A DNA stretch of 26,730 nt from an uncultured Pseudomonadota bacterium (GTDB lineage: Bacteria; Pseudomonadota; Gammaproteobacteria; Steroidobacterales; Steroidobacteraceae): positions 1-26,730 of the forward strand of contig CAMLGF010000049.1 of the NCBI GenBank assembly GCA_946479515.1, given 5' to 3'. The notes under the pieces were generated by a model. It had not been told where the DNA came from. It was given only the letters and a program-made list of their open reading frames with translations, and ran no database searches. Below, piece after piece: positions 16,786 to 24,954 of this stretch (positions are counted from its first letter, which is position 1; every line of letters begins with the position of its first letter). The translations under genes and the position numbers were made by a program.

Positions 16786-18279
16786 TCATCGGGGCTTGCG
16801 CCGAGGCATACGACCCGCGCGCCGTGTCGGGCGGCCCGCGGGTTTGCGGACGCGCGCCGGCCCGCGGGCGCTGTTCTTGCGCGCGGGGCGTGTCAGCTTG
16901 CGCGCGGGGCGCGTCACCTTGCGCGCCGGGCGCGTTGCTTTGCGCACGGGGCGCGTCGCCTTCCGCGCGGAGCGCACCGCCCTGCGAGGCGGGGCCCGCC
17001 GCAGGGAACCGGCGGCGGACTTGCGCGCGGATTTCCCGGGCCGCGCGGAGCTGCGATTCGTCTTGCGTACCTTCTTTGCCGGCTTGCGCCTGGTCGGCGC
17101 GGTCGCCTTCTTCTTCGGGCCCCTGTTCGCGTTCTTGTTCCGATTGGCGCTCTTCCGGCTGGCGCGTTTGCGGTCCCGCTCCAGCGCCGCAGCCGCCTGC
17201 CGGGCGGCGCGCAGCTGCTGGCGCTCATTGGCCGCCGTCAGCTGTGGCGCCACGCGCCACTGCAGCCAGCGCCCGAATTCCACGAGCTCCGCGTATCGCC
17301 CGCAGGCGTCGAGCACGTAATGCAGGACTCTCGGCAGGTCGTCGAGGTAGCCAACCTTGCCGTCGCGGTGCCAGAGTCGCGCGAAGATACCCAGCACCTT
17401 GATGTGCCGCTGCACGCCGATGAAATCGAACCAGCGCAGGAACTGGTACTCGCTGTCGCCCACGTGGGCGCCGAGACCGCCGAGCACCCGCCGATATCCC
17501 TTCACCCAGCGCTCGACGCGCTCGCGCGACCAGCCGATGTAGCAATCCTTGAGCAGCGAGACCAGGTCATATCCGATGGGCCCGCGCAACGCGTCCTGGA
17601 AGTCGATGACGCCCGGCCCGCTCCTGCCATCGGCGGACGGCGGCAGCACCATGAGATTGCGCGAGTGGAAATCACGGTGCACGAACACCTGCGGCTGCAG
17701 GGTCGCCTCGTTGATGAGCACCTCGTTGGTGACGGTGATCATGGCGCGCTCCTCGGGCGTGAGCTCGAGGCCGAGGTGCCTGCCGAGAAACCACTCGGGC
17801 ATGAGGTTGAGTTCGCGCTCGAGCGGCTCGCGATCGTAGGGTGCGAGCTGCTGCGCGGCCCGCAGGCCGCGCACCTGGATGTTGGCGAGCGTGGTCAACG
17901 CATCGCCATAGAGCTTGTCCACGCCCCGCCCGGTGCGCAGCACCGAGAGATATTGCGTGTCGCCCAGGTCTTCCATGGCGATGAAGCCACGGCGCGCATC
18001 GTGCGCGTAGACATGCGGAACGTGCGCGCCCGCCTGTTCGAGCAGGTGGGTGACCTTGAGGTAGGGGGCGATGTCTTCCTTGCCCGGCGGCGCGTCCATG
18101 ACGATGAGCGTGTCGGCCTTGGGTTCCCAGGCGGCAGGATCCACGTCGCCACGCGACACCCGGAAGTAGCGGCGGAAGCTGGCGTCAGCGGATGCCACCG
18201 TGATGCGCCCGATGCGCCAGTCGAGGTCTTGCGTCAGCCAGGATTGGATGAGGGAGAGTCGCGCGTCGTTCTTGAGCAT
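16786..18279 (-). CDS. amgK: N-acetylmuramate/N-acetylglucosamine kinase AmgK with a histone-H1-like basic tail
   Basis: AmgK phosphorylates the anomeric hydroxyl of MurNAc or GlcNAc released from turned-over wall, feeding MurU. Residues 1 to about 345 are an aminoglycoside-phosphotransferase-type kinase: DASFRRYFR near 32-40, AMEDLGD at 101-107, catalytic loop HRDFHSRN at 201-208, and IDFQD at 225-229 for metal binding. Family members end near 340 residues; this one continues to 497. The extra tail (about 368-497) is almost only Lys, Arg, Ala, Pro, Ser and Thr, with four 7-residue repeats of the form K-x-T-R-P-A-R. The tail fills the space up to murU, which starts 7 bp later. The start at 18279 has a TATACT element eight bases before it. 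Confidence 0.93.
   Translation of the reverse strand: MLKNDARLSLIQSWLTQDLDWRIGRITVASADASFRRYFRVSRGDVDPAAWEPKADTLIVMDAPPGKEDIAPYLKVTHLLEQAGAHVPHVYAHDARRGFIAMEDLGDTQYLSVLRTGRGVDKLYGDALTTLANIQVRGLRAAQQLAPYDREPLERELNLMPEWFLGRHLGLELTPEERAMITVTNEVLINEATLQPQVFVHRDFHSRNLMVLPPSADGRSGPGVIDFQDALRGPIGYDLVSLLKDCYIGWSRERVERWVKGYRRVLGGLGAHVGDSEYQFLRWFDFIGVQRHIKVLGIFARLWHRDGKVGYLDDLPRVLHYVLDACGRYAELVEFGRWLQWRVAPQLTAANERQQLRAARQAAAALERDRKRASRKSANRNKNANRGPKKKATAPTRRKPAKKVRKTNRSSARPGKSARKSAAGSLRRAPPRRAVRSARKATRPVRKATRPARKVTRPARKLTRPARKNSARGPARVRKPAGRPTRRAGRMPRRKPR
16877..16981. repeat. Five tandem 21-bp repeats encoding the AmgK basic tail
   Basis: Units start at 16877, 16898, 16919, 16940 and 16961 on the plus strand, each beginning TTGCGCGCGGGGCG or a close variant (the fifth is the most diverged). 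Read on the minus strand they encode heptads K-x-T-R-P-A/V-R. The length is a multiple of three, so copy-number change would keep the amgK frame. This is a coding minisatellite; there are no spacers and it is not a CRISPR. Confidence 0.85.
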
Positions 18280-18286
18280 TCACATA

Positions 18287-18294
18287 AGTATAGT
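18287..18294. promoter_or_regulatory. Shared divergent -10-like element between amgK and lptD
   Basis: The octamer AGTATAGT reads TATAGT on the plus strand (18289-18294) and TATACT on the minus strand (18292-18287), each 5 of 6 to the sigma-70 -10. Only 21 bp separate the amgK ATG (18279) from the first lptD ATG (18301). Transcription starts at normal distance would fall on or beside both start codons. No clear -35 elements are seen; those positions lie inside the coding starts. Confidence 0.45.
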
Positions 18295-18300
18295 GCGCGG

Positions 18301-20580
18301 ATGGCGAGAGAGACCTGGAAGCGGCCCCGGATGGTCGGGTGTCGCATGGCCCATTCAATAGTCGTCCCCGGGCTGACGTTGCTGCTGGCATTGGCGGGCT
18401 CGGCCGCCGCCCGGGAGCCGCCCTGCCCGGATACCGCGGCAGTCGCCGACGAAGCAGCCGCCGAACCAGCCGACGACGCCCCGTCCGGCGCCCCGCCGAC
18501 AGCCTCGGGCAGCGAGCCCATCACCATCGACGCCGACGACGACGATTTCGAGTTCGACGTGCAGGGCAATGCCCGGCTGTGCGGCAACGTGGAGATGCGC
18601 CAGGGCCAGCGGGTGATCCGCACCGACTGCCTCGAGTACGACGCCGGGTCCGAGAGCGCCCGGATGAGGGGCGGCGTCGAGTATTCCGACCCGAAACTGC
18701 ACGTGCGCGGCGGCAATGGCACGTACTCGCCCGCGACCGGCGCGCAGATCGACGGCGCCGAGTTCGAACTGCCCGAGCGCAACGCGCGCGGCTCCGCCAC
18801 CAGCCTGCAGGTGGACGCCGAGGAAACGGTCACGCTCGAGGGCGTCACCTTCACCACCTGCCCGGCCGACGACGTCGACTGGGAACTGCGCGCCAGCCGC
18901 ATCGAGCTCGACACGCGCAAGCGCAATGGCACCAGCCGCGGCACCAGCGTGCGCTTCAAGGACGTGCCCATCCTGTACGTGCCGTACATGAGCTTTCCGC
19001 TCGGCCCGCAGCGCAAGACCGGCTTCCTGTTCCCCGAGCCCGGCTATTCCTCGCGCAATGGCGCCGAGATCCCCGTGCCTTACTACTGGAATCTGCGCCC
19101 CAACGTCGACCTGCTGACCGAGCCCACCTGGTATTCGAAGCGCGGCCTCGATTTCGGCGGCAAGCTGCGCTACCTCACCGACAGCCAGCGCGGCGAGCTC
19201 GACTTCAACTATCTACCCGACGACGACGTGCTCGGCATTGACCGCACGTTCGCCCATCTCACCCACGTGGCCGAGCTGCCCGGCGAATGGCGCTTCCTCA
19301 TCGACGCCACCGATGCCGGCGATCACGCCTACTTCGAGGACTTCGGGCTCGGGCCGGAAGGCACCAGCGTGCCGTTCACCGAGAGGCTGGCGCAGGCCTC
19401 GTACCGCGACGAGCATTGGAACGTGCGCGCGCAGCTGCAGCACTTCCAGACCATCGACGACGAGCTGCTCAGCGAGCAGCGCCCGTACGCGCGCACGCCG
19501 CGCATCCTCGCCTCGGGCGACTGGGACGCCGGGCTCGGCGCCATCGAATACGGCTTCGACGCCGAGTTCGTGAACTTCGACCGCAACGTGGGCGTCACCG
19601 GCTGGCGCATGGACGTGGCGCCGCGCATCGGTTTCGACTGGTCCGCGCCGGGCTTCTTCCTGCGGCCGTCGGCGGGCTACCGTTACACGCAGTATTCTCT
19701 CGAGCACACCGCACCCGGCGCCGAGGACTCGCCGACGCGCTCGCTGCCGTTCGCATCGCTGGACGCGGGGCTGGTGTTCGAGCGCAGCTCCGGCTCGCAC
19801 GGCCAGCGCCGCATGACGCTCGAACCACGCGCGCTCTACCTGTACACGCCGTTCCGCGAGCAGCAGGACCTGCCGCTGTTCGACACCGGTCTGCCGGACC
19901 TGAACCTGGTGCAGCTCTATCGCACCAACCGCTACGTGGGCGCCGACCGCGTCAATGACGCCAACCAGGTCGCCTTCGGCCTCACCAGCCGGCTGTTCGA
20001 CTCGGCCAGCGGCACGCAGTACGTGGCCATGAGCCTCGGCCAGGCTTACTACTTCGACAAGCCCCGCGTGGTGCTGCCCACCGAAACGCCGAGCTCGCGC
20101 AACACGTCCGACTTCGTGGCGCAGCTGTCGCTGACCGCGTGGAAGAACTGGAACCTCGACGCCGGCATCCAATGGAACCCCGAGGACACGCGCAGCGAAC
20201 GCACGCAATTTCGCCTGCAGTACCGGCCCGGCGGCGAACGCGTGGTGAACCTCGCCTACCGCGCGCAGCGCCAGCGCCTCGAGCAGGTGGACGTGTCCGC
20301 GGCCTGGCCCCTGGGCAAGCACTGGAATGCGTTCGGCCGGGTGGTGCACAGTCTGCGCGACGACTCCACGCTCGAACGCTTCGCGGGCTTCGAGTACAGC
20401 GCCTGCTGCTGGCGCCTGCGCGCCGTGGCGCGCCGCTTCATCTCCAACAGCCAGGGCACGCAGGAAACCGGCTTCCAGCTGCAACTGGAACTGATCGGTA
20501 TGGCCAGTGTCGGAAACGATGCCAACGCTTTCCTGGAACGTTCAATTCGAGGATACTCGCCGGAAACCTCCCGGCGTTGA
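18301..20580 (+). CDS. lptD: LPS-assembly protein LptD (outer-membrane beta-barrel)
   Basis: LptD, with LptE, inserts lipopolysaccharide into the outer leaflet of the outer membrane. The 759-residue product has a signal peptide (hydrophobic core about 19-36), an acidic Pro/Ala segment, an N-terminal jellyroll (ITIDADDDDFEFDVQGNARL onward) and a C-terminal barrel. Barrel features include YVPYMSFPLGPQRKTGFLFP and a late YSACCWRLRA. Cysteines C42, C187, C702 and C703 correspond to the four conserved ones that form the interdomain disulfides; two more (C94, C110) lie in the jellyroll. ATGs at 18301, 18331 and 18346 are all in frame; I list the first because the intergenic gap is tiny, but 18331 or 18346 would also keep a signal peptide. 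surA begins 11 bp after the stop. Confidence 0.94.
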   Translation: MARETWKRPRMVGCRMAHSIVVPGLTLLLALAGSAAAREPPCPDTAAVADEAAAEPADDAPSGAPPTASGSEPITIDADDDDFEFDVQGNARLCGNVEMRQGQRVIRTDCLEYDAGSESARMRGGVEYSDPKLHVRGGNGTYSPATGAQIDGAEFELPERNARGSATSLQVDAEETVTLEGVTFTTCPADDVDWELRASRIELDTRKRNGTSRGTSVRFKDVPILYVPYMSFPLGPQRKTGFLFPEPGYSSRNGAEIPVPYYWNLRPNVDLLTEPTWYSKRGLDFGGKLRYLTDSQRGELDFNYLPDDDVLGIDRTFAHLTHVAELPGEWRFLIDATDAGDHAYFEDFGLGPEGTSVPFTERLAQASYRDEHWNVRAQLQHFQTIDDELLSEQRPYARTPRILASGDWDAGLGAIEYGFDAEFVNFDRNVGVTGWRMDVAPRIGFDWSAPGFFLRPSAGYRYTQYSLEHTAPGAEDSPTRSLPFASLDAGLVFERSSGSHGQRRMTLEPRALYLYTPFREQQDLPLFDTGLPDLNLVQLYRTNRYVGADRVNDANQVAFGLTSRLFDSASGTQYVAMSLGQAYYFDKPRVVLPTETPSSRNTSDFVAQLSLTAWKNWNLDAGIQWNPEDTRSERTQFRLQYRPGGERVVNLAYRAQRQRLEQVDVSAAWPLGKHWNAFGRVVHSLRDDSTLERFAGFEYSACCWRLRAVARRFISNSQGTQETGFQLQLELIGMASVGNDANAFLERSIRGYSPETSRR

Positions 20581-20591
20581 AACACAACTAC

Positions 20592-21932
20592 ATGATCCAC
20601 AAAGATTTTTCGCGTGCCTGGTGCAAGGCATGGGCCGGCGCTTTGGCGCTCGCCACCCTGGCCGCGTTCTCGCCCGGCGCGTTCGCGCAGACCCGCGAGG
20701 CGTCGAGCTCGGGCGAACTGCTCGACCGCGTGGCCGCCACGGTCAACGATGGCGTGGTGCTGCAGAGTGAAGTGGACGAGCAGATGATGCTGCTCACCGA
20801 GCGCCTGCGCCAGCAGCGGCTCGAACTGCCGCCGCAGAACGTGCTCCGCCAGCAGGTGCTCGAGCGCCTGGTGTTGCAGGAGCTGCAGATGCAGCGCGCC
20901 GATCGCGCCGGCATCCAGGTGTCGGACGAAGTGCTCAACAACGCGCTGCGCGACCTGGCCGATCAGAATCACATTCCGCTGGCGCGGCTGCCCGACGCGC
21001 TCGCCTCGCAGGGCATCGACTACGCCAGCTATCGCGACGGCCTGCGCAAGGAACTGGCGATGCAGATGCTGCGCCAGCGCGACGTGTTCGCCCGCATCAG
21101 CGTGAGCCCGCGCGAGATCGAACAGTTCATCGAGCGGCAGAAGAAAATGCCCTCGGCGGAAAACGAGTACAACATCTCGCACATCCTCATCGCCGTGCCG
21201 CAGGCGGCCACGCCCGACGAGCTCGAGGAAGCCGAGAAGAAGGCCAACGAGGTCTACCAGAAGGCGACCGGCGGCGAAGACTTCGCACGGCTCGCCGTGG
21301 CCAATTCCAATGCGCAGACCGCGCTCGAAGGCGGCGCGCTGGGCTGGCGCAAGGGCCCCGAGCTGCCCACCTTCCTCGCGGAGGTCATCGCCGGGCTGAA
21401 GGCGGGCGACGTCACGCAGCCCATCCGCACACCCTCGGGCTTCCACATCGTCAAGCTCAACGAGATCCGCGGCAATGCCTCGTCGAGCATCATCAACCAG
21501 GTGCACGTGCGCCACATCCTGCTCAAGCCCAACGAGCTGCAGGACGACGCCACCGTGCAGCAGAAGCTCAACACCATCCGCGACCGCATCCTCAACAAGG
21601 GCGAGAACTTCGCCGCCGTGGCCTCGGTGGTCTCGGAAGACCCGGGTTCGGCTTCCGATGGCGGCGACATGGGCTGGACCGGCCCCGGCGCCTTCGTCCC
21701 GGAATTCGAGAAGCAGATCGCGCAGCTGCAGCCGGACGAGATCAGCATGCCGTTCCGCACCCAGTTCGGCTGGCACATCGTGCAGTTGCTGGGCCGCCGG
21801 CAGTTCGACAACACCCGCGACATGATTCGCCAGAAGGCCTTCCAGGCGCTGCGCGAGTCCAAGGCCGACGAAGAGACCGAACTGTGGCTGCGCCGGCTGC
21901 GCGACGAGGCGTACGTCGAGTACAAGCTCTGA
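20592..21932 (+). CDS. surA: Periplasmic chaperone and peptidyl-prolyl isomerase SurA
   Basis: SurA escorts outer-membrane proteins, including LptD, across the periplasm. The 446-residue product has a signal peptide (cleavage near AFA-Q at 32), the SurA N-terminal domain (LLDRVAATVNDGVVLQSEVD), and two parvulin domains at about 190-292 and 303-403, each with the HIL start and a GWxxxGxxxPxF-type core (GALGWRKGPELPTF; GDMGWTGPGAFVPEF). The C-terminal helix follows. The frame is open upstream into lptD; ATG 20592 was chosen because it gives the signal peptide and lies just after the lptD stop. The stop directly abuts the pdxA GTG start. Confidence 0.96.
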   Translation: MIHKDFSRAWCKAWAGALALATLAAFSPGAFAQTREASSSGELLDRVAATVNDGVVLQSEVDEQMMLLTERLRQQRLELPPQNVLRQQVLERLVLQELQMQRADRAGIQVSDEVLNNALRDLADQNHIPLARLPDALASQGIDYASYRDGLRKELAMQMLRQRDVFARISVSPREIEQFIERQKKMPSAENEYNISHILIAVPQAATPDELEEAEKKANEVYQKATGGEDFARLAVANSNAQTALEGGALGWRKGPELPTFLAEVIAGLKAGDVTQPIRTPSGFHIVKLNEIRGNASSSIINQVHVRHILLKPNELQDDATVQQKLNTIRDRILNKGENFAAVASVVSEDPGSASDGGDMGWTGPGAFVPEFEKQIAQLQPDEISMPFRTQFGWHIVQLLGRRQFDNTRDMIRQKAFQALRESKADEETELWLRRLRDEAYVEYKL

Positions 21933-22892
21933 GTGAGGCCCATCGCCGTCACCGCGGGTGAGCCCGCCGGCATCGGCCCGGACCTGTGCCTCGCGCTCGC
22001 GCGGCTGCCGCTCGCCGCTCCCCTGACGATACTCGGCAGCCACGCGGTGCTGGCCGAGCGAGCGCGGCTGCTCGGGCTCGACGTGGAACTGCGGCCCTAT
22101 GCCGCGGGTTCGGCCGACGGTGTGACCGTGCTCGACGTTCCGCTGGCCGCGCCCTGCGTCGCCGGACAGCTCGACCCGGCCAATGCGCGCCACGTGCTGG
22201 GCATGCTCGACCGCGCCATCGACGGCGCCCTGCACGGCGAATTCGCGGCCATCGTCACTGCCCCCGTGCAGAAGAGCGTGATCAACGACGCGGGCGTGCC
22301 GTTCACCGGCCACACCGAGTATCTCGCCGAGCGCACGCGCGCCGCGCACCCGGTGATGCTGCTGGCCGCCGACAACCTGCGCGTGGCGCTGGCGACCACG
22401 CATCTGCCGCTGCGCGCGGTCAGCGATGCGATCACTCCCGGGCTGCTGGATACCGTGCTGCGCATCGTGAACGACGACGTGAGCCGACTGTGGGGCGTTG
22501 CGCGGCCGCGCATTGCCGTGTGCGGCCTCAATCCCCACGCCGGCGAGAGCGGCCACCTGGGCAGTGAAGACCGCGACGTGATCGCGCCGGCCATCGAGCG
22601 CGCGCGCGCCGCGGGCATGCTGGTGGATGGCCCCCTGCCGGCGGACACCGTGTTCGTGCCGCGCCACCTGTCTAACTACGACGTGGTGCTGGCCATGTAC
22701 CACGACCAGGGCCTGCCCGTGCTCAAGCACGCGGGCTTCGGCCACGCCGTGAACGTCACGCTCGGGCTGCCGATCGTGCGCACCTCGGTCGACCATGGCA
22801 CCGCCCTCGACCTTGCCGGTACGGGCCGCGCCGATGCCGGCAGTCTCGTGGCCGCCACGCGGCTCGCGGTGGAATTCGCCGCGCGCGCCTGA
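21933..22892 (+). CDS. pdxA: 4-hydroxythreonine-4-phosphate dehydrogenase
   Basis: PdxA oxidises 4-phosphohydroxy-L-threonine in the DXP-dependent route to pyridoxal 5'-phosphate. The 319-residue product has AVTAGEPAGIGPDL at the N-terminus, FTGHTEYLAERT around 124-135, and CGLNPHAGE. The metal-binding histidines H157, H202 and H257 have the same 45 and 55 residue spacing as the E. coli enzyme. YHDQGLPVLK and RTSVDHGTALD complete the signature. Start codon is GTG at 21933, immediately after the surA TGA with no intergenic base. surA-pdxA-rsmA-apaGH is a standard gammaproteobacterial operon. Confidence 0.96.
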   Translation: MRPIAVTAGEPAGIGPDLCLALARLPLAAPLTILGSHAVLAERARLLGLDVELRPYAAGSADGVTVLDVPLAAPCVAGQLDPANARHVLGMLDRAIDGALHGEFAAIVTAPVQKSVINDAGVPFTGHTEYLAERTRAAHPVMLLAADNLRVALATTHLPLRAVSDAITPGLLDTVLRIVNDDVSRLWGVARPRIAVCGLNPHAGESGHLGSEDRDVIAPAIERARAAGMLVDGPLPADTVFVPRHLSNYDVVLAMYHDQGLPVLKHAGFGHAVNVTLGLPIVRTSVDHGTALDLAGTGRADAGSLVAATRLAVEFAARA

Positions 22893-22912
22893 AGCGCCAC
22901 CGTTCCGTCCTC

Positions 22913-23704
22913 GTGACCTTCGCCCGCAAACGCTTCGGCCAGCATTTCCTGCACGACCGCGGCGTGCTCAAGCGCATCGTGGCTGCGATCGCGCCCGCGG
23001 CCGACGACGCGCTGGTGGAAATCGGCCCGGGCCGCGGCGCGCTCACCGAACGGCTGCTGCAGCAGATGGACCGCGGGCAGGGCCGCAGTCTCGACGTCGT
23101 GGAGATCGACCGCGACCTCGCCGCCGAGCTGCGGACTCGTTGGGGCGCGGACGCACGGTTCCAGTTGCACGAAGGCGATGCGCTCGAGTACGACTTCGCC
23201 GCACTGGCCGCCGCGCGCGGCCGGCGCCTGCGGGTCATCGGCAATCTGCCCTACAACATCTCCACGCCCCTCTTGTTCCATCTCGCGGCCGCGCATGAGT
23301 GCCTCGACGACCTGCACGTGATGCTGCAGAAAGAGGTCATCGAGCGCATCGCCGCCCCGCCCGGCAGCGGCGCCTACGGCCGGCTCACCGTGATGCTGGC
23401 GCCGTGGTTCGAAACCACCCATTTGTTCGACGTGGGTCCCGGCGCATTCTCGCCGCCGCCGCGCGTGTGGTCCGCGGTCGCGCGGCTGAAAGTGCGGCGC
23501 TCGCCCGCGTTCGCACTGCCGCCGGCCTTCGCGCGCACGGTATCGGCGGCTTTCTCACAGCGCCGCAAGACCTTGCGCAATGCCCTGCGCACCCTGCTGG
23601 ACGCGGATGACATCATCGCCGCCGGCATCGATCCGGGCGCGCGTCCGGAGACACTGGCGCCGGTGGATTTCGCACGCCTCGCCGAGCGCGTGAGGGAAGC
23701 GTAG
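22913..23704 (+). CDS. rsmA: 16S rRNA (adenine1518-N6/adenine1519-N6)-dimethyltransferase
   Basis: RsmA (KsgA) dimethylates two adjacent adenines in the helix 45 loop of 16S rRNA during late small-subunit maturation. The 263-residue protein shows KRFGQHFLHDRGVL at the N-terminus, the SAM-binding motif VEIGPGRGALTERLL at 35-49, the acidic VVEIDRDLAAEL, and the catalytic NLPYNIS at 111-117. FSQRRKTLRNAL lies in the C-terminal domain. The start codon is GTG at 22913, 20 bp after pdxA. Length and motifs are normal. Confidence 0.97.
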   Translation: MTFARKRFGQHFLHDRGVLKRIVAAIAPAADDALVEIGPGRGALTERLLQQMDRGQGRSLDVVEIDRDLAAELRTRWGADARFQLHEGDALEYDFAALAAARGRRLRVIGNLPYNISTPLLFHLAAAHECLDDLHVMLQKEVIERIAAPPGSGAYGRLTVMLAPWFETTHLFDVGPGAFSPPPRVWSAVARLKVRRSPAFALPPAFARTVSAAFSQRRKTLRNALRTLLDADDIIAAGIDPGARPETLAPVDFARLAERVREA

Positions 23705-23709
23705 TCCGG

Positions 23710-23715
23710 TATCAT
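23710..23715 (+). promoter_or_regulatory. Candidate internal -10 element before apaG
   Basis: TATCAT lies nine bases before the apaG ATG at 23725. A transcript starting at normal distance would have only two or three leader bases. No -35 stands out. The element sits between the rsmA stop and apaG inside an otherwise continuous operon. Confidence 0.3.
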
Positions 23716-23724
23716 TCGTCTGGC

Positions 23725-24105
23725 ATGCAGACGAACTCGCACAAGATCCGCGTCGACGTCGACACCGCCTACCTCGCCGAGCAATCGAACCCCGGCGAAC
23801 GACGCTACGTGTTCTCGTACACCATCACCATCCGCAACGAAGGCAGCGTGCCCGCGCGGCTGCTGACCCGGCACTGGATCATCACCGACTCGAACGGCAA
23901 GGTGCAGGAAGTGCGCGGCGAAGGCGTGGTGGGCGAACAGCCCTATCTCAAGCCCGGCCAGGGCTTCCGCTATTCCAGCGGCGCCGTGCTCGAGACGCCC
24001 GTGGGCGCAATGCAGGGCAGCTACCAGATGGTGGCCGACGACGGCGAGCAGTTCGATGCGCCCATCGCCGCGTTCCGCCTGGCGATGCCCGGTCTGCTCC
24101 AGTAG
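23725..24105 (+). CDS. apaG: ApaG domain protein
   Basis: ApaG is a small fibronectin-III-like beta-sandwich protein encoded beside apaH in many proteobacteria; its biochemical role is unclear. The 126-residue product matches family length. It shows FSYTITIRNEGSVPARLLTRHWIITDSNGKVQEV, VVGEQPYLKPGQGFRYSSG, and TPVGAMQGSYQM, all strong ApaG motifs. It starts at ATG 23725, 20 bp after rsmA, and apaH follows in 9 bp. Confidence 0.96.
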   Translation: MQTNSHKIRVDVDTAYLAEQSNPGERRYVFSYTITIRNEGSVPARLLTRHWIITDSNGKVQEVRGEGVVGEQPYLKPGQGFRYSSGAVLETPVGAMQGSYQMVADDGEQFDAPIAAFRLAMPGLLQ

Positions 24106-24114
24106 CCCGCCCGC

Positions 24115-24954
24115 ATGGCGCGTTACGCGATCGGCGACATCCAGGGCTGCTGCGACGAGCTGCGCACGCTGCTCGCGCGCTGCCACTACTCCCCTGACAG
24201 GGACGAGCTGTGGTTCGTCGGCGACCTGGTGAATCGCGGCCCGAAGTCGCTCGAAACCCTGCGCTTCGTGCGCGCGCTGGGCGCCGGCGCCACCGTGGTG
24301 CTGGGCAACCACGACCTGCATCTGCTGGCCCTGGCCTACGCCTCCAAGCGCAAGAAGAAGGACGGCGACACGCTGGACGAGATACTGGACGCGCCCGACC
24401 GCGACCAGCTGCTGGAGTGGTTGCTGGGTCGACCGTTGGCGGTGTACGACGAACCGCGCGGCGATTTCCTGGTGCACGCCGGCCTCGCGCCCGAGTGGAC
24501 GCCGCGCGCGGCCGCGAGGCTCGCACGCGAAGTGGAAGCCGTGCTGCGCGACGACCCGCGCACGCTGTTCGACGGCATGTACGGCAACAAGCCCGACAAG
24601 TGGAGCGAATCGCTGCGCGGCATGGACCGCCTGCGTTTCATCATCAACGTGTTCACGCGCATGCGCTTCTGCCACGCCGACGGCACGGTGGATCTCAAGA
24701 TGAAGGCGGCGCCCGGTGAGCAGCCCGAGCATCTCATTCCCTGGTTCGACTTTCCCGGCCGGCAATGCGCGCAGGTGCGCGTGATCTGCGGCCACTGGTC
24801 GACGCTGGGCCTGCGCCGTCGTCCCGATCTGCTGGCGCTGGATACCGGCTGCGTATGGGGCGGGGCCCTCACCGCGGTGAACCTCGATGCCGCCGAGCCG
24901 CCGGTGCAGCTGGCCTGCTCAGGGCATCAATTGCCGGGTGGCGGCGCGGGCTGA
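24115..24954 (+). CDS. apaH: Symmetrical bis(5'-nucleosyl)-tetraphosphatase ApaH
   Basis: ApaH hydrolyses Ap4A to two ADP and in E. coli also removes Np4 caps from RNA. The 279-residue product shows the metallophosphatase motifs: GDIQG at 7-11, GDLVNRGP at 36-43, GNHD at 64-67, HAGLAPEW, and GHWSTLGL toward the C-terminus, with LDTGCVWGGALTAVN after it. Start is ATG 24115. The stop overlaps the convergent lipoprotein gene by 28 bp. Sequence and length look fully functional. Confidence 0.97.
   Translation: MARYAIGDIQGCCDELRTLLARCHYSPDRDELWFVGDLVNRGPKSLETLRFVRALGAGATVVLGNHDLHLLALAYASKRKKKDGDTLDEILDAPDRDQLLEWLLGRPLAVYDEPRGDFLVHAGLAPEWTPRAAARLAREVEAVLRDDPRTLFDGMYGNKPDKWSESLRGMDRLRFIINVFTRMRFCHADGTVDLKMKAAPGEQPEHLIPWFDFPGRQCAQVRVICGHWSTLGLRRRPDLLALDTGCVWGGALTAVNLDAAEPPVQLACSGHQLPGGGAG

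Noticed and set aside
16877..16981. CRISPR-like direct repeats
   Set aside because: The units are contiguous 21-mers without spacers and encode heptads of the AmgK tail, so they are a coding minisatellite.
16687..18300. Upstream in-frame extension of lptD by more than 500 codons
   Set aside because: This stretch codes for AmgK and the start of MurU on the other strand. The signal peptide after 18301 marks the true LptD N-terminus.
20256..22796. 846-codon minus-strand open frame
   Set aside because: Antisense shadow of lptD, surA and pdxA, which carry clear signatures on the plus strand.
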